DNA from: Nocardia aurantiaca
Lineage (GTDB): Bacteria > Actinomycetota > Actinomycetes > Mycobacteriales > Mycobacteriaceae
Direction of reading: 5' to 3'
NCBI RefSeq assembly: GCF_009708175.1
Contig: NZ_WMBB01000021.1
Span: 29,582 to 93,581 of the forward strand
DNA length: 64,000 nt
The notes under the pieces were generated by a model. It was not told the DNA's origin. It worked only from the letters and a program-made list of their open reading frames with translations, and made no database searches. Shown here one piece after another: positions 37,058 through 45,235 of this stretch; within the stretch, counting starts at the first letter, position 1; every line of letters begins with the position of its first letter. The position numbers and the translations under genes are program-made.

Positions 37058-38328
37058 CCAGCCCCGATATGACGGTTTTCGCGGATCTCGAATCGAATGT
37101 GCGCGGCTATTGCCGCTCCTGGCCGACGGTGTTCGATACCGCGTCCGGCGCGTGGCTGCGCGACGAGAGTGGCCGGGAATACCTGGACTTCTTCGCCGGC
37201 GCGGGCGCGCTCAATTATGGCCACAACAACCCCGTCCTCAAGGAATCGCTGCTCGAGTACATCGCGGGTGACGGCCTCACTCACGGCCTCGACATGTCCA
37301 CGGTCGCCAAGCGTGATCTGCTGGAATCCCTGCGCGAGCGGATCTTCCGGCCCCGGGGCCTCGACTACAAGGTGCAGTTCCCCGGACCGACCGGCGCGAA
37401 TGCCGTTGAGGCCGCGCTGAAGCTGGCCCGCAAGGCCACCGGCCGCACCGAAATACTCAACTTCACCAACGCTTTTCACGGGATGACGCTGGGCGCCCTG
37501 TCGGTCACCGGCAATGCGGCCAAGCGGGCGGGCGCGGGTGTGCCGTTGCAGCACGCCACCTCGATGCCGTTCGACGGGTATCTGTCCGGCGCGGATGACG
37601 ATTCGTTCGAATGGATGGAACGCACCCTCGATGACGCCTCTTCCGGACTCGACAGACCGGCCGCGGTGATCGTCGAAACCGTGCAGGGCGAGGGCGGGGT
37701 CAATATCGCGAGCGTGCGGTGGCTGTGCAAGCTGGCCCGATTGTGCTCCGCCCGGGAGATTCTGCTGATCGTCGACGATGTGCAGATGGGCTGTGGCCGC
37801 ACCGGCCCGTTCTTCTCCTTCGAAATCGCCGGTATCACACCGGATATCGTCACGCTGTCCAAGTCCATCGGCGGCTATGGGCTGCCCATGGCGCTGGTGC
37901 TGTTCAAACCCGAACTGGACCTGTGGAAGCCTGGCGAGCACAACGGCACCTTCCGCGGCAACAACCCGGCATTCGTCACCGCCCGTGCCGCGCTCGAACA
38001 CTACTGGGCCGACGAGGCCCTGGAGGCCGCCACCCGGGCCAAGGGTGAGCGGATCGACAGGGCCCTCGCCGGCATGGCCGCGGCCTTCGCCGGCGTGAGC
38101 GCGCGCGGGCGGGGCCTGGTGCACGGCATGGTGTTCGACGACGCCTCCCAGGCCGCGAAGGTGTGCGCCGCCGCCTTCCAGCGCGGGCTGCTCGTCGAGA
38201 CCTCCGGGGCCGAGGACGAAGTGGTGAAACTGCTTCCGCCGCTGACCATTTCCGACTACGAGCTGGATCACGGCCTGGAGTTGCTGGGCGCCTCGCTGGA
38301 CGCCGTCTGCGGCGGGCGGGGGCGCTGA
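37054..38328 (+). CDS. ectB: Diaminobutyrate-2-oxoglutarate transaminase
   Basis: The 424-residue PLP enzyme converts aspartate semialdehyde and glutamate to L-2,4-diaminobutyrate, the first committed step of ectoine synthesis. Motifs: FFAGAGALNYGHNNP, the phosphate-binding PGPTGANAVEAALKLARKAT, FTNAFHGMTLGALSVTG, IVDDVQMGCGRTGPFFSF, and the Schiff-base lysine in LSKSIGGYG. NGTFRGNNPAFVTA is the family signature. An AGGAGG ribosome binding site precedes the ATG, which overlaps the ectA stop. Length is normal. Confidence 0.96.
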   Translation: MTSPDMTVFADLESNVRGYCRSWPTVFDTASGAWLRDESGREYLDFFAGAGALNYGHNNPVLKESLLEYIAGDGLTHGLDMSTVAKRDLLESLRERIFRPRGLDYKVQFPGPTGANAVEAALKLARKATGRTEILNFTNAFHGMTLGALSVTGNAAKRAGAGVPLQHATSMPFDGYLSGADDDSFEWMERTLDDASSGLDRPAAVIVETVQGEGGVNIASVRWLCKLARLCSAREILLIVDDVQMGCGRTGPFFSFEIAGITPDIVTLSKSIGGYGLPMALVLFKPELDLWKPGEHNGTFRGNNPAFVTARAALEHYWADEALEAATRAKGERIDRALAGMAAAFAGVSARGRGLVHGMVFDDASQAAKVCAAAFQRGLLVETSGAEDEVVKLLPPLTISDYELDHGLELLGASLDAVCGGRGR

Positions 38329-38329
38329 C

Positions 38330-38719
38330 ATGATCGTGCGCACCACCACCGAGATCACCGGCACCGAAAGGGATGTCGCGGGCTCCGGCTGGCGCAGCAA
38401 GCGCATCGTACTCGGCGGCGATGGCGTCGGATTCTCCTTCCACGAGACCACCATCGAGCCCGAGACCGTCCACGAATTCCACTACCGGCACCACATCGAG
38501 GCTGTGTGGCTGGTCGAGGGGGAGGGCACCCTCGTCGATCTCGACCACGGCACCACCTATGAGCTGGGCCCTGGGTCGATGTACCTGCTGAACGGCCATG
38601 AGCGGCACCGCCTGTTCGCTCGCACCCGAATGCGCATGCTGTGCGTCTTCAATCCTCCGGTGACCGGGCAAGAGGTTCACGACGAGAACGGCGTCTACCC
38701 GCTCGTCGCCGTCGACTAG
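38330..38719 (+). CDS. ectC: L-ectoine synthase
   Basis: The 129-residue cupin closes the ring of N-gamma-acetyl-diaminobutyrate to form ectoine. It has the EctC signature: MIVRTTTEITGTERDV at the start, W-R-S-K-R, GVGFSFHETTIEPETVHEFH, YRHHIEAVWLVEGEG, the metal-binding and substrate residues of the cupin barrel, and LCVFNPPVTGQEVHDENG at the end. It follows ectB by 1 bp, so translation is coupled. Length is typical. Confidence 0.96.
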   Translation: MIVRTTTEITGTERDVAGSGWRSKRIVLGGDGVGFSFHETTIEPETVHEFHYRHHIEAVWLVEGEGTLVDLDHGTTYELGPGSMYLLNGHERHRLFARTRMRMLCVFNPPVTGQEVHDENGVYPLVAVD

Positions 38720-38729
38720 GAGATTTCGA

Positions 38730-39614
38730 ATGACTCTGTCCGACTACGGACGAATCGACCGCTACCGCACCCGCACCGTGGTCGGCACGCCGCCGATCGA
38801 GCGCGCCGACCCGACGGTGTGGGGCGAGATCGACGCGCCTGCCCTCGCCGAATTCGACGACAGCGGTTACGCCGTGATCGACGGTCTGCTCGACCCGTAC
38901 GAGGTGGGCGATATAGCGGGAGAGATCCAGCGCCTGACCAGCGATCCCGATCTGTTGCTGGACGAACGCGTGATCATCGAGCGCGCCTCGCATCGGGTGC
39001 GGTCCATCTTCGACGTGCACCTGATAAGCCCGCTGATCGCGGATCTGGTGCGCCAGAACCGGATTGCCGGCATGGCCCGCCAGATCCTCGGCTCCGAGGT
39101 CTATCTGCACCAGTCCCGGGTCAATGACATGCCAGGGTTCACCGGAACCGGCTTCTTCTGGCATTCCGACTTCGAGACCTGGCATGCGGAGGACGGCATG
39201 CCCGCACCGCGCGCGGTGAGTCTGTCCATCGCCCTGACCGACAACTATCCGTTCAACGGCAGCCTGATGGTGATGCCCGGCTCGCATCGCACCTTCATCC
39301 CCTGTCAGGGCGAGACGCCGGCCGACCATTATCGAGTTTCCTTGCGCGAGCAGGAGATCGGCATCCCATCGCACGAGGCGCTCGCCGATCTGGCCGGGAA
39401 GCACGGCATTACGCAGTTCACCGGCCGGGCCGGATCGGCGCTGCTGTTCGACTCCAATCTCATGCACGGCTCGGCGGGTAATATCACCCCGTTCCCGCGC
39501 TCGAATCTCTTCCTGGTGTTCAACAGCGTCGAGAACACGCTGCTCGCGCCCTACGCGGCGCCGCATCCGCGGCCGGAGTACCTCGCCAGCCGGGATTTCA
39601 CGCCGCTGGTGTAG
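38730..39614 (+). CDS. ectD: Ectoine hydroxylase
   Basis: The 294-residue non-heme iron(II)/2-oxoglutarate dioxygenase turns ectoine into 5-hydroxyectoine. Iron ligands lie in FFWHSDFETWHAEDG (H-x-D) and the late histidine in FDSNLMHGSAGN. The EctD consensus around the first pair is present, as are PFNGSLMVMPGSH and the 2-oxoglutarate region. The start has AGGAG at the right distance. Having ectD means the strain likely accumulates both solutes, which protect against salt, heat and desiccation. No aspartokinase gene (ask_ect) follows. Confidence 0.96.
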   Translation: MTLSDYGRIDRYRTRTVVGTPPIERADPTVWGEIDAPALAEFDDSGYAVIDGLLDPYEVGDIAGEIQRLTSDPDLLLDERVIIERASHRVRSIFDVHLISPLIADLVRQNRIAGMARQILGSEVYLHQSRVNDMPGFTGTGFFWHSDFETWHAEDGMPAPRAVSLSIALTDNYPFNGSLMVMPGSHRTFIPCQGETPADHYRVSLREQEIGIPSHEALADLAGKHGITQFTGRAGSALLFDSNLMHGSAGNITPFPRSNLFLVFNSVENTLLAPYAAPHPRPEYLASRDFTPLV

Positions 39615-39841
39615 TCGCGATCCGCTGCCGAAAGGCGTGGGCCGGACCAGGTCGCTGGTATGCCTTGGCCACGCTGGGTCCAAGATTGCCGGCCCGCCGA
39701 GCTCGACTCCACGCGTGGCACATTGAGACCAGATCCTGATTCACTCGCAGTGGGCATCGACCGCGAAACTCGTCAATGCTCGAACACAGTCCGGCGGCGC
39801 GGGCGTTTATCACGTGTCGGCGACTGTCGAAACGGGTGTCC

Positions 39842-40042
39842 ATGACACCCAGACCCCGGTGGGGCACGATCATCCGTCTGTACGAGGTCACCGTCGATGA
39901 GAGCCAGGACTATCTGACTTCCGGGCCGGGCGGCGGTGACTCGGATCGAATCGGTCGCGCGATAGCTCCCTGGAGGGACTCGACGGTGGCTCTGTGGAGT
40001 GATGCGGACGAGTGCTCGGCATTCCTAGCTTCAGCGGTGTGA
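39842..40042 (+). CDS. Small hypothetical protein coupled to the secreted peptidase
   Basis: A 66-residue ORF has a G/C-biased third position and a balanced composition (GTIIRLYEVTVDESQDYL, then ALWSDADECSAFLASAV). It has no signal peptide and no family I know. Its stop TGA overlaps the GTG start of the next gene in GTGA, a coupling pattern used elsewhere in this window; that is the main reason to believe it. No good ribosome binding site precedes its ATG. The 227 bp before it, after ectD, hold nothing I recognise. Confidence 0.45.
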   Translation: MTPRPRWGTIIRLYEVTVDESQDYLTSGPGGGDSDRIGRAIAPWRDSTVALWSDADECSAFLASAV

Positions 40043-41505
40043 AGACAACGGTTCGTATCGGAGTGGTGCTGGGGCTGGCGGCGGTGGCGTCCTCCCTAGT
40101 GGTGGCATGTGATTCGGCGTCGAGTCCGGGCATCGCATGGACGTCGTGTCAGGGGCCGGGGGTCGACTCGCGGCAGGAGTGCGCCACGATTTCCGTGCCG
40201 CTCGACTACACGCATCCCAATGACGGGGAGCGGGTGGCCGTCGCGGTGTCGCGTATTCGAAGCGCGCATCCGGAGCGTCGGCGAGGGGTGTTGCTGCTCG
40301 TGCCGGGCGGGCCGGGTGGCAGCGGGTTGAACCTGCCGTCCACCGCAGGGCAGGGGCTGCCCGGGCCGGTGCGGGAGGAGTACGACCTGGTCGGATTCGA
40401 TCCGCGCGGGGTGGGCGCGAGTACGGCGGCGAATTGTCATATCGCGCGGGAGTATCTGGCTACCGAGAGGTTGCGGCCGTGGCCGGACGCCGATGGCGGG
40501 ATCACCGCGAATGTCGAGTTGGAGCGGCGGGTCGCCGACGCGTGTGTGCGGGACGGGGGCGCATTGGTGCGCTCGATCGGGACTCGGACCGAGGCGCGGG
40601 ATATCGATCGGATCAGGGCGGCGCTAGGGGAGGAGCGGATCGCGGCGTGGGGCACGTCCTACGGAACCTATGTGCTGTCGGTGTACGCCACGCTGTTCGG
40701 GGAACATACGGACCGGATTCTGTTGGACAGCAGCGACGATCCGGATCCTGATCAGGTCGAGCGGACCTGGCTGGGGAATTACGCCGTCGGCGTGGAGGAT
40801 CGGTTCCCGGACTTCGCGCGCTGGGCGGCGGCGGACGGCAATCCGGATCGGGTGGCGCAGACACCGGAGGCGGTGCGGAGCGAGTTCCTCACGCTCGCGG
40901 CACATCTGGATCGCGAGCCATTGCCGTGGCCGGGTGCGGAGTTGGCGATATTGAGCGGCAACGGATTACGACAGATCATGCTCGACGGCCTGTACAAGGA
41001 TGAGCGTTTTCCGTATGTCGCCCAGGTGATCAATGCGGCGCGACGGGGCAGTACCTTGCCCGCCGCGCGGCCCACGCCACCCGAGCAGGCCGCCCAGGCA
41101 TCGACCGCGGTCATGGTGGCAACGCTCTGCAATGACGTGGCCTGGCCGACGTCGGTCGACGAGTACGCGAGCGCGGTCGCCGCGGATCGAGCCCGATACC
41201 CGCTCACCGCGGGCATGCCGCGCGGAGTCGCGCCGTGCGCGTTCTGGCCGTACCCGGTCGCGCCTCGGACCGTGGTGGATTCGTCCGGACCCTCGAATGT
41301 GCTGCTGCTCCAGAATCTTCGGGATCCGTTGACGCCGTACAGTGGCGCGCTGCGGTTGCGGCAGGCGTTCGGCGACCGCGCGCGGATGGTCGCGGTCGAC
41401 GGCGGCGGACACGGTGTGTATCCCTCGCCGGTCGCCTGTGCCAATGATGCCGTCGAGCGCTTCCTCCGCGACGGCACCCGCCCGGACCGGGATCTCACCT
41501 GCTGA
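40039..41505 (+). CDS. Secreted alpha/beta hydrolase lipoprotein (tripeptidyl aminopeptidase-like)
   Basis: The 488-residue product starts with a lipoprotein signal peptide (RIGVVLGLAAVASSLVVAC, lipobox ending in Cys). It follows the TAP-like proline-iminopeptidase group: VPLDYTHPNDGERVAVAV, LLLVPGGPGGSGLN oxyanion region, DLVGFDPRGVGAS, nucleophile elbow AAWGTSYGTYVLS, acid in NLRDPLTPY, histidine in DGGGHGVY. Cysteines such as those in ADACVRDGG and VAPCAF could form disulfides. Members are secreted exopeptidases or esterases. The GTG at 40039 was chosen because it overlaps the previous stop; GTG at 40012 is in frame. Confidence 0.85.
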   Translation: MKTTVRIGVVLGLAAVASSLVVACDSASSPGIAWTSCQGPGVDSRQECATISVPLDYTHPNDGERVAVAVSRIRSAHPERRRGVLLLVPGGPGGSGLNLPSTAGQGLPGPVREEYDLVGFDPRGVGASTAANCHIAREYLATERLRPWPDADGGITANVELERRVADACVRDGGALVRSIGTRTEARDIDRIRAALGEERIAAWGTSYGTYVLSVYATLFGEHTDRILLDSSDDPDPDQVERTWLGNYAVGVEDRFPDFARWAAADGNPDRVAQTPEAVRSEFLTLAAHLDREPLPWPGAELAILSGNGLRQIMLDGLYKDERFPYVAQVINAARRGSTLPAARPTPPEQAAQASTAVMVATLCNDVAWPTSVDEYASAVAADRARYPLTAGMPRGVAPCAFWPYPVAPRTVVDSSGPSNVLLLQNLRDPLTPYSGALRLRQAFGDRARMVAVDGGGHGVYPSPVACANDAVERFLRDGTRPDRDLTC

Positions 41506-41742
41506 TGAGTCCTGTATCTCGTCGAAACAGCGTGCGGCAGGGTCTGTTCGGTGGCCACGAGTTGCCGTACTCCTCGGGTTCGGCGGCGATGTGGCCATTC
41601 CTGCCGGTAGCGAGCCTCCTTTTCGGAGTCCGAACCGGCGCGGGCGCTCCCAGTCGCAACATTGACGCAATCCATACGGCGACGCGCCGACGCGCGGATG
41701 CGGAACTGGGTGCGAACTCCGGGCAGGGACTACAATGCCCGC
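41506..41742. promoter_or_regulatory. Upstream region with a leaderless-type -10
   Basis: Within this 237-bp gap the hexamer TACAAT (41733-41738 region, just before the ATG at 41743) is the only clear element. It is a good match to the TANNNT -10 of actinobacteria, and no Shine-Dalgarno sequence separates it from the start. No gene is visible in the rest of the gap. Confidence 0.45.
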
Positions 41743-42024
41743 ATGACGGTCGGCACTGACCTGCCCAAACCCGATGCACTCTTCGACCTCGACGTCTGGC
41801 TACATCGATGGCCGGCCAGTGTGTACGCCACCGAATTGCATTACGGCGTACTGGTTTTCACCGGCTGCGATCAATTCGACGAGCGGGACGTGGAGATCGC
41901 TCGGCGGACATATCCTGGGCGGCGCATCCTCATCGACGACACCGGAAAACTCCAGGTGCATCCGGCGGGGGAGGGGCCGCCGATCTCGATTTTCGACCCC
42001 CGTCACCCGTTGCGGACACACTAG
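41743..42024 (+). CDS. Small hypothetical protein
   Basis: The 93-residue product has no signal peptide or membrane segment. It reads as a compact alpha/beta domain: LFDLDVWLHRWPASVYATEL, VLVFTGCDQFDERDVEIARR, TYPGRRILIDDTGKLQVHP. I do not recognise the family. Third-position bias is good. The ATG lies a few bases after a TACAAT hexamer with no ribosome binding site, which fits leaderless expression. It ends 43 bp before the operators of the P450 operon and is probably separate from it. Confidence 0.6.
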   Translation: MTVGTDLPKPDALFDLDVWLHRWPASVYATELHYGVLVFTGCDQFDERDVEIARRTYPGRRILIDDTGKLQVHPAGEGPPISIFDPRHPLRTH

Positions 42025-42067
42025 GGCCCTGCGCTCCTCCGCCTGGAAAGTGACCCTTGCCACAGCG

Positions 42068-42109
42068 CGGTACACGCGCGTACCGTGCTGTTGGTACACC
42101 GAGGTACCA
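42068..42109. promoter_or_regulatory. Twin 18-bp palindromes before the P450 operon
   Basis: CGGTACACGCGCGTACCG (42068-42085) and TGGTACACCGAGGTACCA (42092-42109) both have the form GGTAC-N6-GTACC (perfect 6-bp arms) and their centres are 24 bp apart. They end 15 bp before the ATG of the P450 gene. This is the expected form of a cooperative TetR or MarR operator. The TetR encoded at the end of the cluster is the obvious candidate; binding is inferred. Confidence 0.65.
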
Positions 42110-42124
42110 GGCTGGAGATGGCGC

Positions 42125-43495
42125 ATGACCACAGTGACACTGCCCGACGGACCAACCACCCCGGCCTTCGTGCAGGGCATCGAGATACTGGCCGGACGCA
42201 CCCGCGCCTGGCGCCGCCTGCATGAGCGATATGGGTCGGCGTTCGTGGTCGCGATGCCTCGCTTCGGGCCGACCCTGGTGCTATCGGAGCCGGCCGAGGT
42301 CAAGGCGCTGTTCACCACGCACACGGACCTGGTGGACAACATCGACGCCAACCTCGGCCAATTCCTCGGCCCCGGTTCGCTTTTCGCGCTGCGCGGTGAG
42401 GACCACCGCAAGGAGCGCAAGCTGCTCACCCCGCCCTTCCACGGGCGGCGGCTGGCGGTCTACGAATCACTGATCGAGGAGGAGGCCGTCCGTGAGATGG
42501 CCACCTGGCCGTCGGGGCGCGAATTCGCGACCATGGACTCGATGATGCGGATCACCCTCAATGTGATTCTGCGAGCGGTGTTCGGCGCGGAGGGCGCGGA
42601 GTTCGACCAATTGCGGGCGCTGCTACCCAAATTGGTGCTGGTCGGTTCGGCGCTGGCGGCACTTCCGGTGCCGCGCAGATTGTTCGGACGTTTCGGGCCG
42701 TGGGCGCGGTTCGCCGCCTATCGCGCGCGGTACGACGAGATCGTCGGGCGGCTCATCACACGCGCGGCCGCGGACCCGGAGTTGGGCGAGCGCGATGACG
42801 TGCTGGCCATGCTGTTGCAGGCCCGCTACGACGACGGTTCAGCCATGACGCACAGCGAGATCGCCGACGAGCTGCTCACCCTGCTCACCGCCGGGCACGA
42901 GACCACCGCCACCTCACTGGCCTGGACCATCGAACGGCTGCGACGGCATCCGAACATTCTGAATCGCCTGGTCGGGGAGAACGACGCGGGCGGCTCGGCG
43001 TTGCGCGAGGCGACATTGCTGGAGACGCAGCGGGTCCGGCCGGTCATCGACGCCACCGTGCGCAAAGTGCGGGCGGAATCGCTGCAACTGGGCCGGTGGA
43101 CGTTGCCGCGCGGCCAGCACGTGATGGTGAGCATCCGGCTCATGCACGACAATCCGGAATTGTTTACCAACCCACGCGATTTCGACCCGGATCGATTCGT
43201 CGGCGTGCGGCCGGGAACCTTCAGCTGGATCCCGTTCGGCGGCGGTGCGCGCCGGTGCATCGGGGCGGCGTTCGCGACCATGGAGATGAACGTGGTACTG
43301 CGGGTGCTGCTGCGGGATTTCACGCTGGAACCGACGGACGCGCCCGACGAGCGCGCCCATTTCCGTGGCGTCGCACTGGTTCCCGCGAAGAAGGGACGCG
43401 CGGTCGTGTACCGGCGAGCGCCCCGGCCGCCGGCGGTTGGAGCCGCCGAACCAGGTGAGGCGCGGGACGCGCGCGGCGAACAGGTGACGGCATGA
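42125..43495 (+). CDS. Cytochrome P450
   Basis: The 456-residue protein is a bacterial-type P450. The I-helix oxygen-binding motif is LLTAGHETTATSLAW, the K-helix ExxR is ETQR, the meander has FDPDRFVG, and the heme loop is FGGGARRCIGAAFA with Cys378 as axial ligand. It has no membrane anchor, so it is soluble and needs a ferredoxin and reductase from elsewhere; none is in the operon. It starts the operon after twin palindromes, with GGAG before the ATG. Its stop overlaps the hydrolase start. It probably hydroxylates a hydrophobic substrate that the next three enzymes process further. Confidence 0.93.
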   Translation: MTTVTLPDGPTTPAFVQGIEILAGRTRAWRRLHERYGSAFVVAMPRFGPTLVLSEPAEVKALFTTHTDLVDNIDANLGQFLGPGSLFALRGEDHRKERKLLTPPFHGRRLAVYESLIEEEAVREMATWPSGREFATMDSMMRITLNVILRAVFGAEGAEFDQLRALLPKLVLVGSALAALPVPRRLFGRFGPWARFAAYRARYDEIVGRLITRAAADPELGERDDVLAMLLQARYDDGSAMTHSEIADELLTLLTAGHETTATSLAWTIERLRRHPNILNRLVGENDAGGSALREATLLETQRVRPVIDATVRKVRAESLQLGRWTLPRGQHVMVSIRLMHDNPELFTNPRDFDPDRFVGVRPGTFSWIPFGGGARRCIGAAFATMEMNVVLRVLLRDFTLEPTDAPDERAHFRGVALVPAKKGRAVVYRRAPRPPAVGAAEPGEARDARGEQVTA

Positions 43496-44394
43496 GCGAG
43501 CGGTTGGCAGACGTCGGGCGGGGGATCACGCTCAGCTACGAGCGGCAGGGCGCGGGTGTGCCGCTACTGCTGATCGCCGGGCTCGGACAGCAGAAACACG
43601 AGTGGCACGACGGGCTGGTCGCGCAGCTGGTCGTTCGCGGTTACGAGGTGGTGCGGTTCGACAATCGCGATGTCGGCACCTCCACACATGCCGGTTTCCG
43701 GCCGCCGGGCGGCCTCGCGATGGCTCGGAGACGTTGGGACCCACAGCAATACGATCTCGGCGATATGGCCCTCGATACCCTCGGACTGCTCGACACGCTC
43801 GGCTGGCAGTCCGCGCATTTGGTCGGCATGTCGATGGGCGGGATGATCGCGCAGACCGTCGCGGCCCGCTATCCGGACCGGGTGTCCTCGCTGACGTCGA
43901 TCTTCTCGACCACCGGTGCGGCCTGGGTCGGGCGGCCCGCCCTGTCCACCTGGGCGCGCATGTTCCGCAAGCCCGCCGGCACCCGCGAGGAGCACATGGA
44001 CCGGGCGGTGAGCATGTACCGGCACATCGGGTCGGCCGGATATCCACTGGACGAGGCGAGGATTCGCGCGACGGCCGGGACCACCTGGGATCGCGATCCG
44101 CGACCGGCGGCGGGAGTGGGACGCCAGCTGGCCGGAATCATCAAGTCGGGCGACCGGACTCCGGAGGTGCGGACCGTCACGGCGCCGACACTGGTCGTGC
44201 ACGGCGATCGCGACCGCATGGTGAATCCGACCGGCGGTGTCGCCACCGCCGCGGCGATCCCCGGCGCACGCCTGCACACCCTGCCCGGTATGGGACACGA
44301 TCTGCCCGCCGCGCTCTGGCCCACCTTCGCCGACCTCATCGATACACACGTCCGCACCGCCGAAACCAGGAGTTCCGATGCCCCGAACCTCTAG
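43492..44394 (+). CDS. Alpha/beta hydrolase in the P450 operon
   Basis: The 300-residue enzyme has an esterase/epoxide-hydrolase-like fold: LLLIAGLGQQKHEWHDGL oxyanion strand, VVRFDNRDVGTS, nucleophile elbow LVGMSMGGMIAQTVAARYP, acid in VHGDRDRMVNP and histidine in GMGHDLP. The start overlaps the P450 stop by ATGA. Together with a downstream Baeyer-Villiger enzyme, a hydrolase of this kind would cleave the ester produced from a ketone, a standard pairing. That use is inferred from context. Confidence 0.87.
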   Translation: MSERLADVGRGITLSYERQGAGVPLLLIAGLGQQKHEWHDGLVAQLVVRGYEVVRFDNRDVGTSTHAGFRPPGGLAMARRRWDPQQYDLGDMALDTLGLLDTLGWQSAHLVGMSMGGMIAQTVAARYPDRVSSLTSIFSTTGAAWVGRPALSTWARMFRKPAGTREEHMDRAVSMYRHIGSAGYPLDEARIRATAGTTWDRDPRPAAGVGRQLAGIIKSGDRTPEVRTVTAPTLVVHGDRDRMVNPTGGVATAAAIPGARLHTLPGMGHDLPAALWPTFADLIDTHVRTAETRSSDAPNL

Positions 44395-45235
44395 GCCCCT
44401 GTCCGGCCACCCGGTCATGATCACCGGGGCGGCCTCCGGAATCGGGCGAGGACTGGCCCAATTGCTTTCTCGCCGTGGGTCGCCGGTGGCCATCGCGGAT
44501 ATCGATGCCGAGGGTTTGAAGCAGACGGCGGCCGCCATGAGCGGACCCGTGCTGACCCGGGTGCTGGATGTGCGCGATGCCGCGGACCAGCTGACCTTCG
44601 CCGACGAGGTGCGCGAATGGCTGCCCGCGCCGCTGGCGGCGGTGTTCAACAATGCCGGTGTCGCGGTGTCCTCCTCGGTGCTGGAGGCCGTGCCCGAGGA
44701 CGATGAATGGTTGCGGCAGATCAACTTCGACGGGGTCGTGAACGGGACGCGCGCGTTCCTGCCGATCCTGGTGGAGCAGGGCAGCGGCGCGATCGTCAAC
44801 ACCTCCAGCGTGTACGGGCTGGTGGGTATGCCCTATCAAAGCGCCTACTGCGCAGCGAAATTCGCGGTGCGCGGCTTCACCGACGCACTGCGGCAGGAGC
44901 TTCGGGGGACGGGCGTCTCCGCGGTGACGGTGCACCCGGGCGGCATCCGGACGAATATCGCCCGCAACGGCCGGGTGCGCAAGGACCCCGAGGGCAAGGG
45001 CCGCACCAAGGAGCAGATAGCCGCCGAATTCGAGGCCATGACCATGACCACGCCGGAACAGGCGGCCGAAATCATCTGCCGCGGAGTCGAACGCGGTAAG
45101 GCGCGCATTCTGGTCGGGCCGGACGCCTACCTCTTCGACACGCTGGCGCGGGTGACCCCGACGCACTACTTCGACGTGCTGTCGGTCGTGATGGGCCTGG
45201 TGCGCGCCCGGGCCGGGAAGGGAGCGGGACAATGA
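44378..45235 (+). CDS. Short-chain dehydrogenase/reductase in the P450 operon
   Basis: The 285-residue SDR has the cofactor motif ITGAASGIGRGLAQLLS, IADIDAEGLKQ (aspartate after strand 2, favouring NAD), VFNNAGVAVSSS, and the active site NTSSVYGLVGMPYQSAYCAAK. It is of the type that oxidises alcohols to ketones. It overlaps the hydrolase gene by 17 bp and has CAGGAG before its ATG. In the inferred pathway it would convert a hydroxyl made by the P450 into the ketone used by the EthA-like enzyme. Confidence 0.88.
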   Translation: MPRTSRPLSGHPVMITGAASGIGRGLAQLLSRRGSPVAIADIDAEGLKQTAAAMSGPVLTRVLDVRDAADQLTFADEVREWLPAPLAAVFNNAGVAVSSSVLEAVPEDDEWLRQINFDGVVNGTRAFLPILVEQGSGAIVNTSSVYGLVGMPYQSAYCAAKFAVRGFTDALRQELRGTGVSAVTVHPGGIRTNIARNGRVRKDPEGKGRTKEQIAAEFEAMTMTTPEQAAEIICRGVERGKARILVGPDAYLFDTLARVTPTHYFDVLSVVMGLVRARAGKGAGQ

